DNA of 64,000 nucleotides. It comes from Hypoxylon rubiginosum (taxonomy: Eukaryota > Ascomycota > Sordariomycetes > Xylariales > Hypoxylaceae). The stretch covers positions 496,001 through 560,000 of the forward strand of contig CADCXA010000010.1 of the NCBI GenBank assembly GCA_902806565.1. Reading direction: 5' to 3'. The stretch's first letter is position 1. Each line of letters opens with the position of its first letter. This document shows, piece after piece, positions 9,510-22,640 of the stretch. The notes beneath the pieces are model-generated. The model had not been told where the DNA came from and ran no database searches. It was given only the letters and a program-made list of their open reading frames with translations. Position numbers and translations under genes: made by a program.

Positions 9510-10961
9510 ACTAGCTGCCTTCCCCCCAATTCAGAGAAACGGATCGCTGGTAAGCCTGCTTGCAAGCTACCTCTCCAAGATCCTGAAATGTACTGAATAT
9601 AGTTAGTTTAGTTAGGTCGTAGAAAAGGTAACGCACAATGGATCAATGCCTGAGACCTTAAAGACTTTGAGGTCTATTTTGTTGAGATCGACATTCGGAT
9701 ATGTTTTGCAGTAGAGATCGAGAACGAGATATAATTGAGAAGATGGAGGATTGCAACATATATGTGTATAGTAGTCCTTTATAGGTTGGATATCTCGCCA
9801 TTTAAAGAAAGCGATGACGATTGCTTTAAGGTTTTGAAAAGGTCGTTCGCGATATCGAAGGATTATCCGTACCGGAGTAGCCTGACTCATTTCGTCCTAA
9901 GTGCAAGAAGGGTTACTGGTATAGCTTGTGGAGGGAGGTAATATTGCCCGAGTTTACGAGGGTTATTTTTTAATTTTTAATTTTTATTATGTCGTTTTTT
10001 TTTTTCTATGGGAGCTCGCCGCCTAAGTATGTAAAAAGAAGATAAGAGTGGCTCTGTGGCTTACAAGCGGGAGGGGGGGCCCCAAGGCCCCCCCTCCCCC
10101 TAGGAAAAATACCCGTACTAAAAGGTTAAATGTTGGAAGTTTCGATTCCTGACGAGTAAGCAGAGCCGCGACATCGATCGGCAGAGGCAGGACTACATCC
10201 ACCCATTCTTTGCATCTACCCACCTTGATGATAGCGTGAGCTAACGCAGCAGCTAACGTCAACTGCAAACGCCGCGAGGCAATTTCGACGACTCTACCTT
10301 ATTGACCCTTGAGGATGGCAACTCAAACCTCAGCAGGAATGTCGCTTTTGAGCCCGTTTGCTACGTATGTCTGGCTTCTATTCATGCAAGCAGGCTCGGT
10401 GTATATGACTGATATGATACCATATAGGATCTACGCGATAAATGTACATGATGTACATGAGATATACCATGTAGATGTGATATATCATTCTAGTACGCCA
10501 CGTAGGTTTGTTGGCTAGTAGTTAGGGGTTGGGGTTCATAGCTCTTTGTGCATCTCATACGGTTAGTCTCGCGATGCCCCCGTTTGCCCGTACCTGCTTC
10601 TGATACCACATCGTGGCTACCCACAGCTCCAATCTAAGAGGAATATCTTGCTTCCATGACATTCTGCGAAGGCTGCCGTGATCGACGTTTCCTGGGCACC
10701 CCGTTGTATTTTGCTGTAAGGGCAGGGGTTTTATGATGTGTTGTACAGCAACGTCCTTAGGTAGTCACCGCTGGCAGTATATGCCTTTTTTTTTTTTGCG
10801 CGTCGCGTTCTCCATGCCGCAGATGTCTAGCTGCAAAATTTATAATTGCCCATATCCCTCCAACGTGAACCAATGTTGTCCTTTTGTTTTATCTTACCTT
10901 GGCTTGTTTTCGTGTCGCTAAATCGCTATTGCAATCATAAGCTACCCTATCACACTTAAAG
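9510..10961. other. spacer with low-complexity stretches
   Basis: Nothing firmly coding. There is a T/A-rich run at 9965-10010, a G-run/C-run hairpin at 10071-10103 (GGGGGGG then CCCCCCC) and a T-run near 10789. ATG-rich repeats near 10440-10480 (GTACATGATGTACATGA) are short. A minus frame at 9612-9890 (92 codons) has no recognisable similarity. Confidence 0.45.
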
Positions 10962-13900
10962 ATGAGTCTACTTCAAGCTGTCTTCAATCACCTCGTTCTC
11001 CCTCCCCGAGTGCCTGACGGGCAGGATCCTAACATCGAAGAGGTATCGCGTGATGTACTGGTGCGGATGATCCGCGCCTGCAAGACCGCGGACGCCTTGC
11101 TCGACTCGCCTTGGTCGGATGCCTTCAAATCCGTCCGTGTTACCCTCGAAGCTTGTGCTGTCATGTATTCTGGCCGTCTTGAGAAATCGACAATGATACA
11201 GCATTTTCAAGGTCTCCAGAAAAACCACATGCTTATCTTATATGTGGTGGAGCAGAATGCGACTGTCCTTATCCGTCGCGAGAGCCGGTCAGTGCACTAC
11301 TAATAGCTAGCTTCCGACGAGGATCGCACTTGCTAATTGGTACGTACAGAGACGATGAGGAGTTCGTTGTATTTGAAGCCTTCGAGACCTCAGCTCCGTC
11401 ACAACAGGTTCTGGCGGCAGAAGACGCCGTAGTAGAGTGGGATTTCCCCGGTCGTTCGGCTCAGTTACCCCTCGACACGTTTAACGATAAGACATTCCAG
11501 GAATGTCTAGCTACATTTCTGGAACAGGCGAGCATGGAGTCACTTTACAATCTTCAAGCATCCGCCCGGAAGGCCAATATTTCTGTGACTGAGGTCAGAG
11601 ACACGACTGATCCAGCATTAATTACGGAAATGCTCATGCCTCTTCTCCAGGCATTGGGAAGCTATTTTCGGGCCCCCGTGCTCCGAAAGCGAGTAAGGGA
11701 TGAAGTCAGCATACAGAATGCAGACTTGCCCTGGCGGCGACTTCCCTTCTGGCTGGTCTTGCGGGTCGCATCGCAGCGACAGCTCTGTCTTATGCTTGGG
11801 AAAGAGCAAGGGCGTATTGGCTATAAATTCCTCCTATGTCTTCTCTTGGAGCAGCTACTGCGAGAGTCGGCTGGGAAGCTGAGCCCAGACTTGATCATCA
11901 TCCTCCGCGCAAAGTTATGCCGTCGCATGGCCAAGTTGGAGATGGAGAGGGAGTTGGCCAGACTAACTACCACCGATATCTACGCTTCATTGTTCGACGT
12001 GATCGGCCCCAGGATTGAAAATAGCATCCAGGAAGTGACGGCCCAGGTAGAGAAGGCTTGGGACTCCGTTAAACGTGTATTCATCCGGCCCGTCCCGATG
12101 CTCCCCTCTCGTGCGCCTGACAGCGCCCTTGAGCTCTCGCTGCCTAACAGTGGCGAGCACATCGTCCGCGTACTCAACAGTCGAATAGAGCAAGCAAGAG
12201 GTAGTGCGTCGCTTGATCTTCCTCGACCACTGGACAAGGCCGTTCAACAAATGCAAGACTTTACGGATCGTATGTTTCTTCTTGCGGAGATGGAAATGGG
12301 TTTCAGTCACGGCGAGCAGCAGGATACCTCTTATGGTAGCCACGAAGCCCGTTGCATACAGTATGCAGAGCAGATAGACGAAGTCTTCACCGAGGTTGGG
12401 ACAGCGTATGACTCGGATCCTGAGCAGATGAGCGCCATGATCCTAACGCTTTTTACCCTTTGGGTTCAACTTGACAAGTGCGCTATTACCGCATGTCCTC
12501 TCCTAGCAGACCACCGCCCGGACTTCGCCCCCGAGCTCCTTGATGTCCTCCAACTACCTACTCTTTCTGATATGCGCCGCCTCCAGAATATCCAAACGTA
12601 TCTAGCGCAACGCCAGTCTCAATGCCGGCACGGCACAATTTTTAGCAAGATCGACAAGAGTTGTTTTGCGGTACGTTATGTTGCCCACTCAGCCCAAATG
12701 CAGTCGTTGGGCGTAGGCATCCAAGAAGCGTCCGATCGCGCGCGCGACGCCAAAGAAAAAGAACTGAAAAGAGCCTGTGAAGAATACGATGCCCATACAA
12801 CAGAGATAAATGACCATGACTGCACCTGCATCTGGCACGACGATGAGCGCGATGTACGAGGGTGCGAAAAGTGTTTTCACGGGCGCGCTCGGAACCGCAT
12901 AAGGATCCAAACGCAAGAGGCATTTCTCCCAAAAAATGGTCTCGATAGGGATGTCACGTTATTCGAGCTCATTATTCCGACGTATTTGTCTGCGTATCGC
13001 AACGCCACTTGGCGGATATGTAAATTAGCATGTCCAAGTCGACCTGCCACGCCCTCAGCCCCTGCGATAAAACTGACGGATTGCAAACCGATTAAAGCTT
13101 ACATGACAGCTAATGCAAGAGGAATTTCGCTAGCGTCAAGGGTCAAATGTTTTTCGCAAACTCATTACAGATTCCATTCGAGCAAAGTCTCACTATCCTG
13201 CGTGTTTCTCCCTTTGGCGGCAAGGTTTGAACTGTACGACAGCATCTCTGAGCTTTGGGTCAAGGACCTAAGAAAGCCCTTTACGTTTGAACACCTTTGT
13301 GGTGTCTATATCCCTAGTGGCCTTCGTGCTACGGTCCTGCCAGCCGTACAGCACCCCCCAACCACTGCACACGGGCCATCGTCCTATGAGGTGCAGGCTA
13401 ATCAGACCGAGTGCCCGCCTTACATATCTCCTCACGAGTTTTCAGCCTGCCAAAAGGTACTTTCCGGCCAGGCTTGTCGCTGGCCAAATCTCATAGTCGA
13501 GATCGGTTCATATAACCTAAATCTTGGAAACGAAGAGACAGCTCGTGTATTATGCCAGCTCGCTGTTCAAGCTGGTCCCCTGCTACCAGAAGAGACTCTG
13601 CGGATAATTCATGTTATCTTCAGGGAGCCAGGTTTTGTAAAACGTTTAGCTGAGATCATTGACAAGCGTCTGCGCGCCATACTAAAAAGCTGGCGAGAAA
13701 GCTATTCTATGGAAGTGCTCATCACACTTGCCTTACGGTTATTTTCGTTGTCATCGGGTACCGCAAGACATCACGCGAGGGGTTCACTTGAAACTGCACG
13801 AGATGCTACACTGGAGTGGACCGTACGACTCCGAAAAGAGCTTCTTGTCACCACAGACAAGGATGCGGCGCAGCAGATTGCACTGTATGGCTTTTGTGCC

Positions 13901-16900
13901 GCCTTGCTATGTCGACGGACCTTTGCATTTCTCGGGGAGACCAATCAGGCCATGAGCGCCAAAGATCTCAGTACTTGGGTTCAAGCGTCTATTGCTCTCC
14001 AAGAAAATTTGGTGGTGGATCTTAGTAAACTGTCTCAGAATTTGAAGAGTATGTTTGTCCGCGATACGAAGATGGCATACCGCCTCCAGTCCCTTCTTAG
14101 GGTCGCCATACAAGCCCACCCAGCTAGTGTCGGACATGGAATTGCCAGTGCTTGGGTTGACACCTCGGGTAGCATAACGGCAACTTTTTCCACATGGGAA
14201 TTTCTAAGTCCACCTCATTCTCGTTGGATAGTCGCCCGTACGTTAGAGAAACGGAAGACGTGCAGTGTCTATTCAACGATGCATTACAATATTGTCGAGG
14301 GCCATCTGTTGGTTAATGGCAAGCCCCAGGGGAAACTACCTAGCGAGATTCGGGATAGCCCAACGGTTAAGGAGATGTTTGGAAATCAGCATCTCTTAAC
14401 TTATCCTTCCACACTGGGAGGTATGACATACCAGCTATCTAATCGTGTGCGTGGCCAAGAAGTGCATTTCGGTATGCGCGATGGACGAGTTGTTATTCGT
14501 GTTTTGAACAGGAATCGACAACTGCTCGAATTCATTCCCAAAGAGATATTCACCGGCCCAAAAAGCTTTGACTTGCCGGCAGAGTTGGTGACCAATTGCG
14601 TACATTGGCTAAATCTGGACACAAGCGTTTTGGAAATTCGCCGGGCACCGGAGATTTGGGAAAGGCGGCCGGGTGACTGGGAAATTGATGTCTCAAGTCG
14701 TATAGCTTCCCGTCGAAAAGTCCATCTTATTGACCCACAATCAAACGTGTTTGCTAAAGTCGCTAAGATCCTCGAGGACTTCGAACAGCCAGAAAAGATC
14801 ACAGTATACCAGCCGAAAGCGAAGGCCGGCAAGCTATTAGTGGAGTTGCGCCACTTGGAATTATCATTCCTTGTGAATCAAAATGGACTCCTCGAATGCC
14901 GACAGCTCAAAGCGGAAATCGATCCAAACCAGGACGCAGGAACTTGGTACGGTCTCCAGAGTAAGATTGTGCTACGGGATATGATCTCAGAGGACCGAAG
15001 CATCATTGTGCCCCTGGGAGAGTTCAAGTACGACCGACGGGCGACGCACGTTGCTGTGCGTGTAAGCGGCAGCAATGAGTATGGCAGGTATGGGATCGAT
15101 AACATACTTGGCCGGTTGTCCTGCCCTCCCGAACCCCGTCTACTCTATACCAAGGCTCTCGCTCATGCCGTCACATCTTTTTGTCTTCCTGATCCTCTAA
15201 CGGGACGCACGGGTACCGAGGAGGCATTATCCATCCTCAGTTCAGGGGCTGCTCAACCATGGATCCCATTGGACGGCGGCACGCATGCGGTTCTAAGTCA
15301 ATTAGAAGCGTTGACCCCCGGAAGAGACTATTATCCCGCGGGGATAAAACGTTTCCAGAAGGTAACATGGAGCGGTAGCTTAACAACTACCATACAGCAT
15401 GATGGGCTTGCCTCTGTTGTTCGGGGCATCGTTAGCAAATCTAATCAGTTGAATGATTTCACCAACATTGCTGTAAAGCCCCTTATTTGCAATGAGTCCA
15501 CTCCTCTCCACCGCCGCGGAGAAGCGCATCGCTACCTCTACGAGCGCCATACAAGGGATACAGCCGACCTGATCGCGCGGGATACAGTTCATCAACCTCG
15601 TGATCGAAGAGTATCACCTCAAGCTACCAAGGTATACGAAATTTGTCGTCTCATCCTAACAGGTTGCGCCTCATTGCACCTATGCACCACGATCATATCT
15701 TTTCTTGAGTCTGGTAAGATTGTAGGTGGATTCTACAACGATAGAAGTTCACTCACCGGACAAGAGCCACTCGCCGACCAAATTAAAAGTCCTACCAGTA
15801 TCTGCGAAAATTGGGGAAGCCTCGTCCAATCATGTCGTCATGCAGACCACACTTCGCCGCTACTCTTCCGTTTGGGACTACTTGCCTTCCATCCCAACCC
15901 TAATATGGACATCATCCGCTCGCTTGTTGCTTTTGCCGTTGTTGATAGAGTCAAAGCACTGTCGCCTCCTCCTTATGACAGCTTTGTGGATTTTGAATCA
16001 CGTGGACAGCCTCCCATTGAGCTTTTGCAAGAGCTCATGGCACCAGCATATTCTTCGTCTATAGACACGCCTAGGGTTCCACCTGATGTCATAGGCACGT
16101 TGCAAGCGCGAGAACGAGGACGGAGGAGTGACCAAGGACACCAGGAACTTTGTACAACTGAGTGCCAGAAGCTTGCCAGTCATATTCTAGAGCAATGGCC
16201 CACGCCGGCCGACAAACTCTTCACGGGGACGGTCAATGCAGAGTTCATCAAAGTTTCCCTAGTAGTAGACCAAATACGTGCTGAGTGGGACCGCAGACGG
16301 GAAAATAGCGAGTTGGAAAGTTACATCAACAAAGTACAGGGTGTCATATACTCACTTCGCGGTGAGCCCGATGCTTCTGCCCTGGGTCAGTGTACAGATA
16401 CGGACCCAATTTTTGTTAGCCCAGGGTGCTCACAAGTTATTCCACCTGTCGCCAAAGGCTTGGTCATGAAATCTGTTCCTTGTCTCGACAACTTAAAGCC
16501 TGACGTCCAACTAGAAGTCGGAGGCGAAGTTGCACATGATGAGACTCGCTCATCTGCAGCAAAACAGCCCACTGGCGAGGCTATGGAACTTGAGTCCATT
16601 TTGAACAAGTTCGCAAACTCTGATACTAAAATACGTCAACAGTACGCTAACGACCTTCTTCAGAGCTTGGTCGCGCTTAAGGACATGGGCCAGCCAGTTC
16701 TACAGGGTCCAGCGCCAACTCTTGAAGAAGTGAAGGAAGCGGTAAAACAAGCCCATTATACGGCGAAGCTCTATCTTGAGGCAATAACAACTGCCCTCGC
16801 CGCTGGAGATAATCGATCTAAGTGGCTGCGATTGGGCACTCTGTGGCCATGCACTTCGCCTCCCGAGGTGCTTGCTCTTCTCAGGTCTGCGTCGGCACAC

Positions 16901-19900
16901 CACTACGGGCCTGGGATGAAAGAAGCGCTGGTACAGTACGGATTGGCCATCACATACCTACAGCGACTAGAGCGGACTCGCCATGCCTTGCTACGAGAAG
17001 ACATGCGAGCGCTTCACGAGGAGCTACATAACGCTGGTCACGAGAACTGGTCCCCGCTAAACTTGCCCGATTGGTTGTTGATGGAGATCGACGGTTGTTT
17101 CCTCATCCGTGCGGAACAGGTAGACGTCGCGCGGGCCATGATTACGCCGCCATCGGGCCAGAATAGTGTATTACAGATGAATATGGGCAAAGGTGAGCCT
17201 TTAGCTTTGTATATCACATGGACTCAGACGCAGGACTAAACACTGACTTGTTCTCGGTAGGCAAAACATCTTGTATCGTCCCCATGGTTATAACCGCTCT
17301 GGCCGACGGCCAGAACCTCGCGCGCTTAATTGTACCCAAAGCGTTGCTTATGCAGACGGCCCAAGTAACACAGTCGCGTCTGGGGGGGCTTGTAGGACGG
17401 GAGTTCCTTCATATACCTTTCTCGCGGAAGACACTTGAAAGGAAGCGGAAGACGATATCAAAGACTAAACTACTAGAACGCTACGAGGATTTGCACAACG
17501 ATACACGCAAGCGAAGAGGTGTGATTCTTACCAGCCACGAGCACATCCTGTCATATAAGCTTGGTGGGTGGCAGCATCTCGCTGAAGGCAAACTCGAGGT
17601 AGCGAAGACAATGATCAATTTTCAGCATCGGTTAGACATAAAATGTCGTGATATTCTCGATGAGTGCGACTTTACGTTGGCAGTAAAAACCCAACTTAAC
17701 TACCCGAGCGGGCCCGAGATGGCTGTAGATGGACACCCATTTCGATGGCAAGTGGCTCAAGAATTGCTGGCTTTGGTGGCCCGTCGGGTTCCGGACCTGC
17801 GAAAGAAGTTCCCTAATGGAATTGAGGTTTTAGAACGGCCAGGGTCATTTCCTATCGTCCATATCCTGAGCAGCGACGTGGAAGATGCTATCCACGACCA
17901 AATTTTGGACACAATCTGCGCAGGCCGGACGACCTTTCTTCGTCCCGTGGACTCGGGATTTCCGCTCCGAGAGAAGGCTATCCGGGACGTTCTTTCTGAC
18001 CGAAACTTTGATGAACTAAAGTTTATCCGGGCAACGAACGCGTTTGTAAACCTGCAGGCAGCATCTAAGATGCTCCTCGTAGCTCGGGGTCTTTTGATCA
18101 ATAAGATACTACTTCTCTGCCTAGGCAAGAGATGGAACGTTCAGTATGGATTACACCCAGGTCGCAAACCCGTCGCAGTGCCTTTTGAGGCAAAAGGGAA
18201 ACCCTCGGAACAATCCGAGTTCGGGCACCCCGACGTGGCTATCCTGTTCACCTGCCTGGCGTTCTATTACACCGGCCTTACTCTCAAGCAATTTCTCCAA
18301 GGGCTCCAGAACGTCCTTCAATCAGACGATCCGGCCGTAAAATATGAGCTATGGATTTCGGACTGTGCCAGTCTGCCGGAGGTATTGCGCCACTGTAATG
18401 TTGTCAACATTGACGATGAGGGACAGACAGAGGAACTATGGCGATATTTGCGCCTAAATCAAACTGTTGTTAACCATTACTTGAACAATTTTGTCTTCCC
18501 CAAACATGCAAAGCAGTTCGGCATCAAATTGCAGGCCTCCGCGTGGGATCTGCCTCTTTATCCGCAAAAGGGCCAGCGGGGTGCTAGGACGACTGGCTTC
18601 AGTGGGACGAATGATAATCGCGCGATGTTGCCTCTAACCATTCGGCAGGATGACCTACCTAGCCTCAAGCAGACCAGCGCTGAGGTTCTCTCATACCTCC
18701 TACAACCACGCAACCGCAGCTACCAGGTGATTACTGATTCAAAAAACAAGCGTTTAACGGAGACAGGTCTCCTGAAGTTACTACATGACGCTAAGATTCG
18801 CGTTCTTATTGATGCCGGGGCCTACATCCTCGAATTGGACAATGCCACGCTCGCGCATGAGTGGTTGAGGGTAGATAATGAAGCGAAGGCTGCTGTCTAC
18901 TTTGGCAGCGATAATCAGGCTTGGGTACATTACCGAGGCGAGAAGAAGGATGCCTTGCTCCTGGCTACGCCATTTGCCAATGATCTACGTGAGTGTGTTG
19001 TCTATCTCGACGAGGAACATACACGTGGAGTGGATCTGAAATTGCCCCCGGATGCCCATGGCGCGCTGACGCTGGCCCTGAAGCAAACAAAGGACTTTAC
19101 TATGCAAGGTAAGTACTACGCCGGCGCTCGTTATTTCCTCCATTTCATTTCTTCTTGTACGAAGCGTAAGTCTGATGGCTAATAATTTATTCCAATCACA
19201 CCCGTAGCGGCGATGCGCCTCCGTCAACTGCGAACGAGCCAATCAGTCACCTTCTTTGCGCCACCCGAAGTTGACCATAGCATAAAGGACTTCTGTCGTC
19301 CTGCTGCTGACGAGCAATTGGATTCCTCTCATGTTATCACTTGGCTCCTGGAGCAGACGTGCCATATTAATGAGGATCTTCAAAGCCTGTACGTGGCGCA
19401 GGGTCTCGACTTTTGCCTGCGAACCGATGCCGTGTGGCGCCACGGTAGCTCTCTCACCGATGCCAAACATCGCACAAAGCTTCTCGGCGTACTGCAGCGG
19501 CCGGAACGGCAGACCTTGGAGCAGCTGTACGGCGGAGCCCAGGCAAGTTCTGGCACAGGTCCTGTCGGCCGCCCGTCTGCTTCGCAACTACGGACATTCG
19601 TAGACTATCTACTCCCGAGAAGTAAGGAGCAAGGCGCTCTTCAGATAGGTGTCTTTGAGGAGGTAGAACTCGAGCGTCAACGTGATGTCCAGGTACAAGT
19701 CCAACATGTACGTCAGGTGCAGAAACCGCCACGGTACAAGGCTCTAGACTTTCCGGGCCTCCATCCGGTTATCTCGAACTTCGTACATACGGGGATATTG
19801 GGCCACGCGCCGACTAGCCATGGTCAGAGACCTGGTTACGAGCACGCTTTTACGTACATGGCAAGGACTAGCGTAGGGAAGCGGTTCGGTGTGCAGGCAA

Positions 19901-20568
19901 CGGGCTCAAGACTGTTCGTTTCTACGGAGTTCGGAAAAACAGTAGCTCATATGGCGGGCAAGCATAATGCAATTGATAACTTCTTGGTACGTGTTTTATT
20001 GTTTCTAATTTTTCTTATTTTGCGGGAGACTCGATGAATATCACTACGCAAAGACTAACAAACTACGGTACAGCGCCCTGTAGAATGGATTCTCTGGAGC
20101 CCATCTACTCAAACCGCACTGGTTATCATCCCAGAAGAAGCCGAAGAGTTGATTCTCACACTTCGTGCTGCACAGAAATCCCCCGTGCATCTGATTGCTT
20201 ACACGGCGCCCATCACAAGAGCCATGATCTGGTTCAGCCGATTCCGATATTACAGCATACCGGAGGTGTTGCCATCGTACGAATTTCCAGAGTGGTTCCG
20301 ATTCGAAGTGGGCTTACTGAGCGGCCAACTATATATCGACTGGGCTGAGTGGGATTCGTTAGGTCGCCACTTACGACTCCTTTCTAAGGAGAGCATGGGA
20401 CCAGAAACGGTAGCCAGCAGATCGATTCCAAACGATGCCGCCGCATTCCTTCTGGAGTGGCTTACTCTCCTCCGCAAGACACAGGACGTGCTGCAAACGC
20501 CTGTGGGATATATCTGTACAGGCCGCATACCGGAAGAGAATCACCCATTCCGCTCGACCCAGTCGTGA
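10962..20568 (+). CDS. giant DUF6606/DUF3638/DUF3645 P-loop protein, five exons
   Basis: An intact gene of about 3,096 aa belonging to the very large fungal family with an N-terminal DUF6606 region and central DUF3638 and DUF3645. Exons: 10962-11287, 11350-17192, 17261-19108, 19208-19986, 20074-20568; all four introns (62, 68, 99, 87 nt) are GT..AG and keep the frame. The N-terminus (FNHLVLPPRVP, later EWDFPG and PWRRLPFWLVLRV) is family-typical. Splicing intron 2 creates the Walker-A-like QMNMGKGKTS near residue 2057. DILDECD near 2190 and LDEEHTRGVDL near 2640 look like acidic metal-binding motifs, and the DUF3645 block (GHPDVAILFTCLAFYY) lies near 2380. The C-terminus has a Gln/Val/Glu-rich helix and a final folded part. 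Databases often call such proteins ubiquitinyl hydrolase, but I see no Cys-protease triad; an ATPase or helicase-like role is inference. It is the largest conserved gene here. Confidence 0.92.
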
Positions 20569-21030
20569 TACCTGATCGGGATGACGGTTACTTGGTGTTA
20601 TTGTGAGGAAATCTGTCAAATTCTCAAAATTGAGTCAGCAGCTCAGTGTACACCCGCCAGCTTAGGGGTTGCTATAGTCTGTTTTCAAATTAAGTACAAG
20701 TAATTATCCCTACGAGCTCGGTTAATGATTACCTAGGTAGTGTTGGCTCAGGGTGGTAAATTGATGTTGTAGCTGTAAAAATCTAAGTTTTCTTGCTACA
20801 CTTTAGAATCGGCTGATATCCCCGCTGATTAGGTAACCATCCCACAGTAGCTTAGTGAAGTGTAGCTCACGGATACATTACCCCGCGAGATGCTTTATTT
20901 TTAGCCCTGTAAAGTGGGATGCATATGGAGGCTGATCCCAATGGAGTGGTTTGATGAGTCATAACCCCGCATTCTTGACACTGGAACGCCAAATATCGCA
21001 GCGTAAATCCTAGAGGAGAAACGCCACGTG
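20569..21030. other. spacer
   Basis: AT-rich, no coding-like frame; probably the 3' region of the giant gene and the promoter of the small gene at 21031. Confidence 0.45.
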
Positions 21031-21438
21031 ATGACCAAAACCCACGATAGTGCTTCTCACCTCGGCGTAGAAGAGACATTTTACGTCGATAAACTCCTGA
21101 ATGAGTATGGCGAGATAGAGCTCTTGCTCCAATGGTCCGAGTCCGAGATGTCCGCTTCCGAAATAGCACAGTGGGCTAGTTATAGATGTACTGCTACCCC
21201 CAAGCGTAAGGCGGACTGTCGTGACGTTTGGGTGGTCGACTGGGAGCCTACGTGGGCGACGCGACACGAGCTAGGCCCGGAGCTCCAGGGGCAGTTTGAG
21301 ATATGGGAGCAACTCCTAAAGCGGAAAGAAAAAAGGAGCGGAACACAGTTGAAGCCCAACGAGCCCAACGAGCCTTTGATATTACTCAAAAAGGGGAAGT
21401 GTTTGGGGCTGAAGACTGCATTGTTATTAGGGGGTTAA
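21031..21438 (+). CDS. hypothetical protein of 135 aa
   Basis: An ATG at 21031 (MTKTHDS) opens a single-exon frame of 135 aa. It is highly charged. After FYVDKLLNEYGEIELLLQW comes a Lys/Arg stretch, then WVVDWEPTWATRHELG, and a Gln/Glu/Lys-rich helix to the end. The WEPTW..-EL block resembles the end of chromodomain-like segments in fungal proteins, yet the upstream chromo core is not convincing. The codon pattern looks coding and no frameshift is seen. It sits between the giant gene and a relic region. Treat it as an unnamed protein. Confidence 0.5.
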   Translation: MTKTHDSASHLGVEETFYVDKLLNEYGEIELLLQWSESEMSASEIAQWASYRCTATPKRKADCRDVWVVDWEPTWATRHELGPELQGQFEIWEQLLKRKEKRSGTQLKPNEPNEPLILLKKGKCLGLKTALLLGG

Positions 21439-21478
21439 ATACGTTAAAAATGGTGTTGAATTTCTAGTGTTGATGGGT

Positions 21479-21694
21479 TTATTCCGGGGAAAAACAGTGG
21501 CCCATCGAACGCGCCGCCCTCTTTGCGACTAGGTCTCCGATAGCGGAGATAGGCATATTTCCCATAATATCGAAGACTGCGATGGTGGCCAGGAAGTTCC
21601 TGCCGATCCAGTTCCGCAGCTCGACCGCCATCAGCGAGTCAACGCCGTAGCTGAACAGCGGCTTGTTGAGGTCGACGTCGTCAGACGAGTTCCC
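21479..21694 (-). pseudogene. relic of a polyketide synthase acyl-carrier domain
   Basis: On the minus strand a frame ending at TAA 21479-21481 reads [20 protein letters not shown], then [16 protein letters not shown] and IGDLVAKRA. This is the C-terminal acyl-carrier (phosphopantetheine-binding) domain of an iterative type I, highly reducing-type polyketide synthase; the Ser in GVDSL would carry the cofactor. Only about 70 codons remain and no other synthase domain adjoins. Directly upstream on the same strand the sequence turns into LINE reverse transcriptase, so the synthase has been truncated, probably by insertion or recombination at about 21684-21715. The fragment itself has no stop, suggesting recent decay. 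Confidence 0.85.
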
Positions 21695-22420
21695 GTAGCT
21701 GTTCGGAAGCCCCCTCCGCCGTCGCTTCCAGTGTTCTTCCGACCGTAAGTATCGCGATATCGTCCGCGTAGCCGAAGCGTCTGTTCTTCGTGCCGAGCTG
21801 TCCGCAGATTGGTTCGGTATAGAGCATGTACAGTATCGGAGAGGCTGGGGAGCCTTGTGGTATTCTGCAGGCGAGGGGCTTAATCTCGGTCACAATGCCC
21901 TCGAACCAGACCCTGGCTGAGCATCCCGTCATAAACGATTGGACCTACTTCACAAGGAAGCTCGACCAGCCTTGCTCTCTCATCCGAACTATTAGACGTC
22001 CTACTAATGCCGCGTCGAACGCACCCTTTACGTCTGCCGTGACCACAGTGGCGACATAGCCCTGGTCGAGCGCTTGTTCTACGTCGTGGACGAGCGCCGC
22101 TACCGATCGTTGGCTGCGCGTTTGGGGAGTGCTCCGAAATGCTGTGGTGGTAGGATGCCTTGCTCCAACTACAGTCCATGCAAATTACCTTACTACCAGC
22201 CTTTCCAGTCCTTTTCCAAGACATAACAGGAGTGAGATGGGCCTGTAGGCCCCTGGGCTAGAGTAGTCTGCCTTTCCCGGCTTAGGGATTATGACTACCT
22301 CGGCTGTCTTGAAAGGCCTCCGGTAGTGACCTATCAGCAGGCACCTCTGAAACAGTCCCCTTACATGTTCACCAACTGCCGGCCAGCATGTCTTTAGTAT
22401 TCTTACGGTAAGATTATCAA
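21684..22420 (-). mobile_element. LINE (non-LTR retrotransposon) reverse-transcriptase fragment
   Basis: Minus-strand frames carry the ordered reverse-transcriptase motifs of a Tad/I-like LINE. From 5' to 3' they are [75 protein letters not shown] and [10 protein letters not shown]. The YADD box and the QGSPxSPIL block are intact. A stop after SFLVK and at least one frame change (near 22190-22200) show that it is dead. The 5' part with ORF1 and endonuclease and the 3' part with RNase H are missing. It ends at the polyketide synthase carrier relic. Confidence 0.88.
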
Positions 22421-22640
22421 CTCTAACTCAATAGTTGATAAATGACTATGGCTTGCTGCGTGCCATAATTATGCCACCACCTTCATACTAATTTCATGAC
22501 CCTCCTGGTTTCCTCGATGTCTGTTTGAAATCGCTGGATTGCCACGAGTTTCCAAACAGGTTTCATCTCCCATTAGGGCCCGAGCATAGGAAGTTATGCC
22601 AGACTGCCGCTTCAGATATCCCAATGGTGTGATGCAAATT
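22421..22640. other. short spacer
   Basis: No feature recognised; it lies between the LINE relic and the 3' end of the PD-(D/E)XK-like gene. Confidence 0.4.

Noticed and set aside
9612..9890. 92-codon minus-strand frame as a gene
   Set aside because: No motif, no good promoter context, no neighbouring coding signal; kept as unassigned spacer.
10071..10103. Poly-G/poly-C inverted repeat as a transcription terminator
   Set aside because: Intrinsic terminators are not expected in a fungal nuclear genome; it is more simply a homopolymer hairpin.
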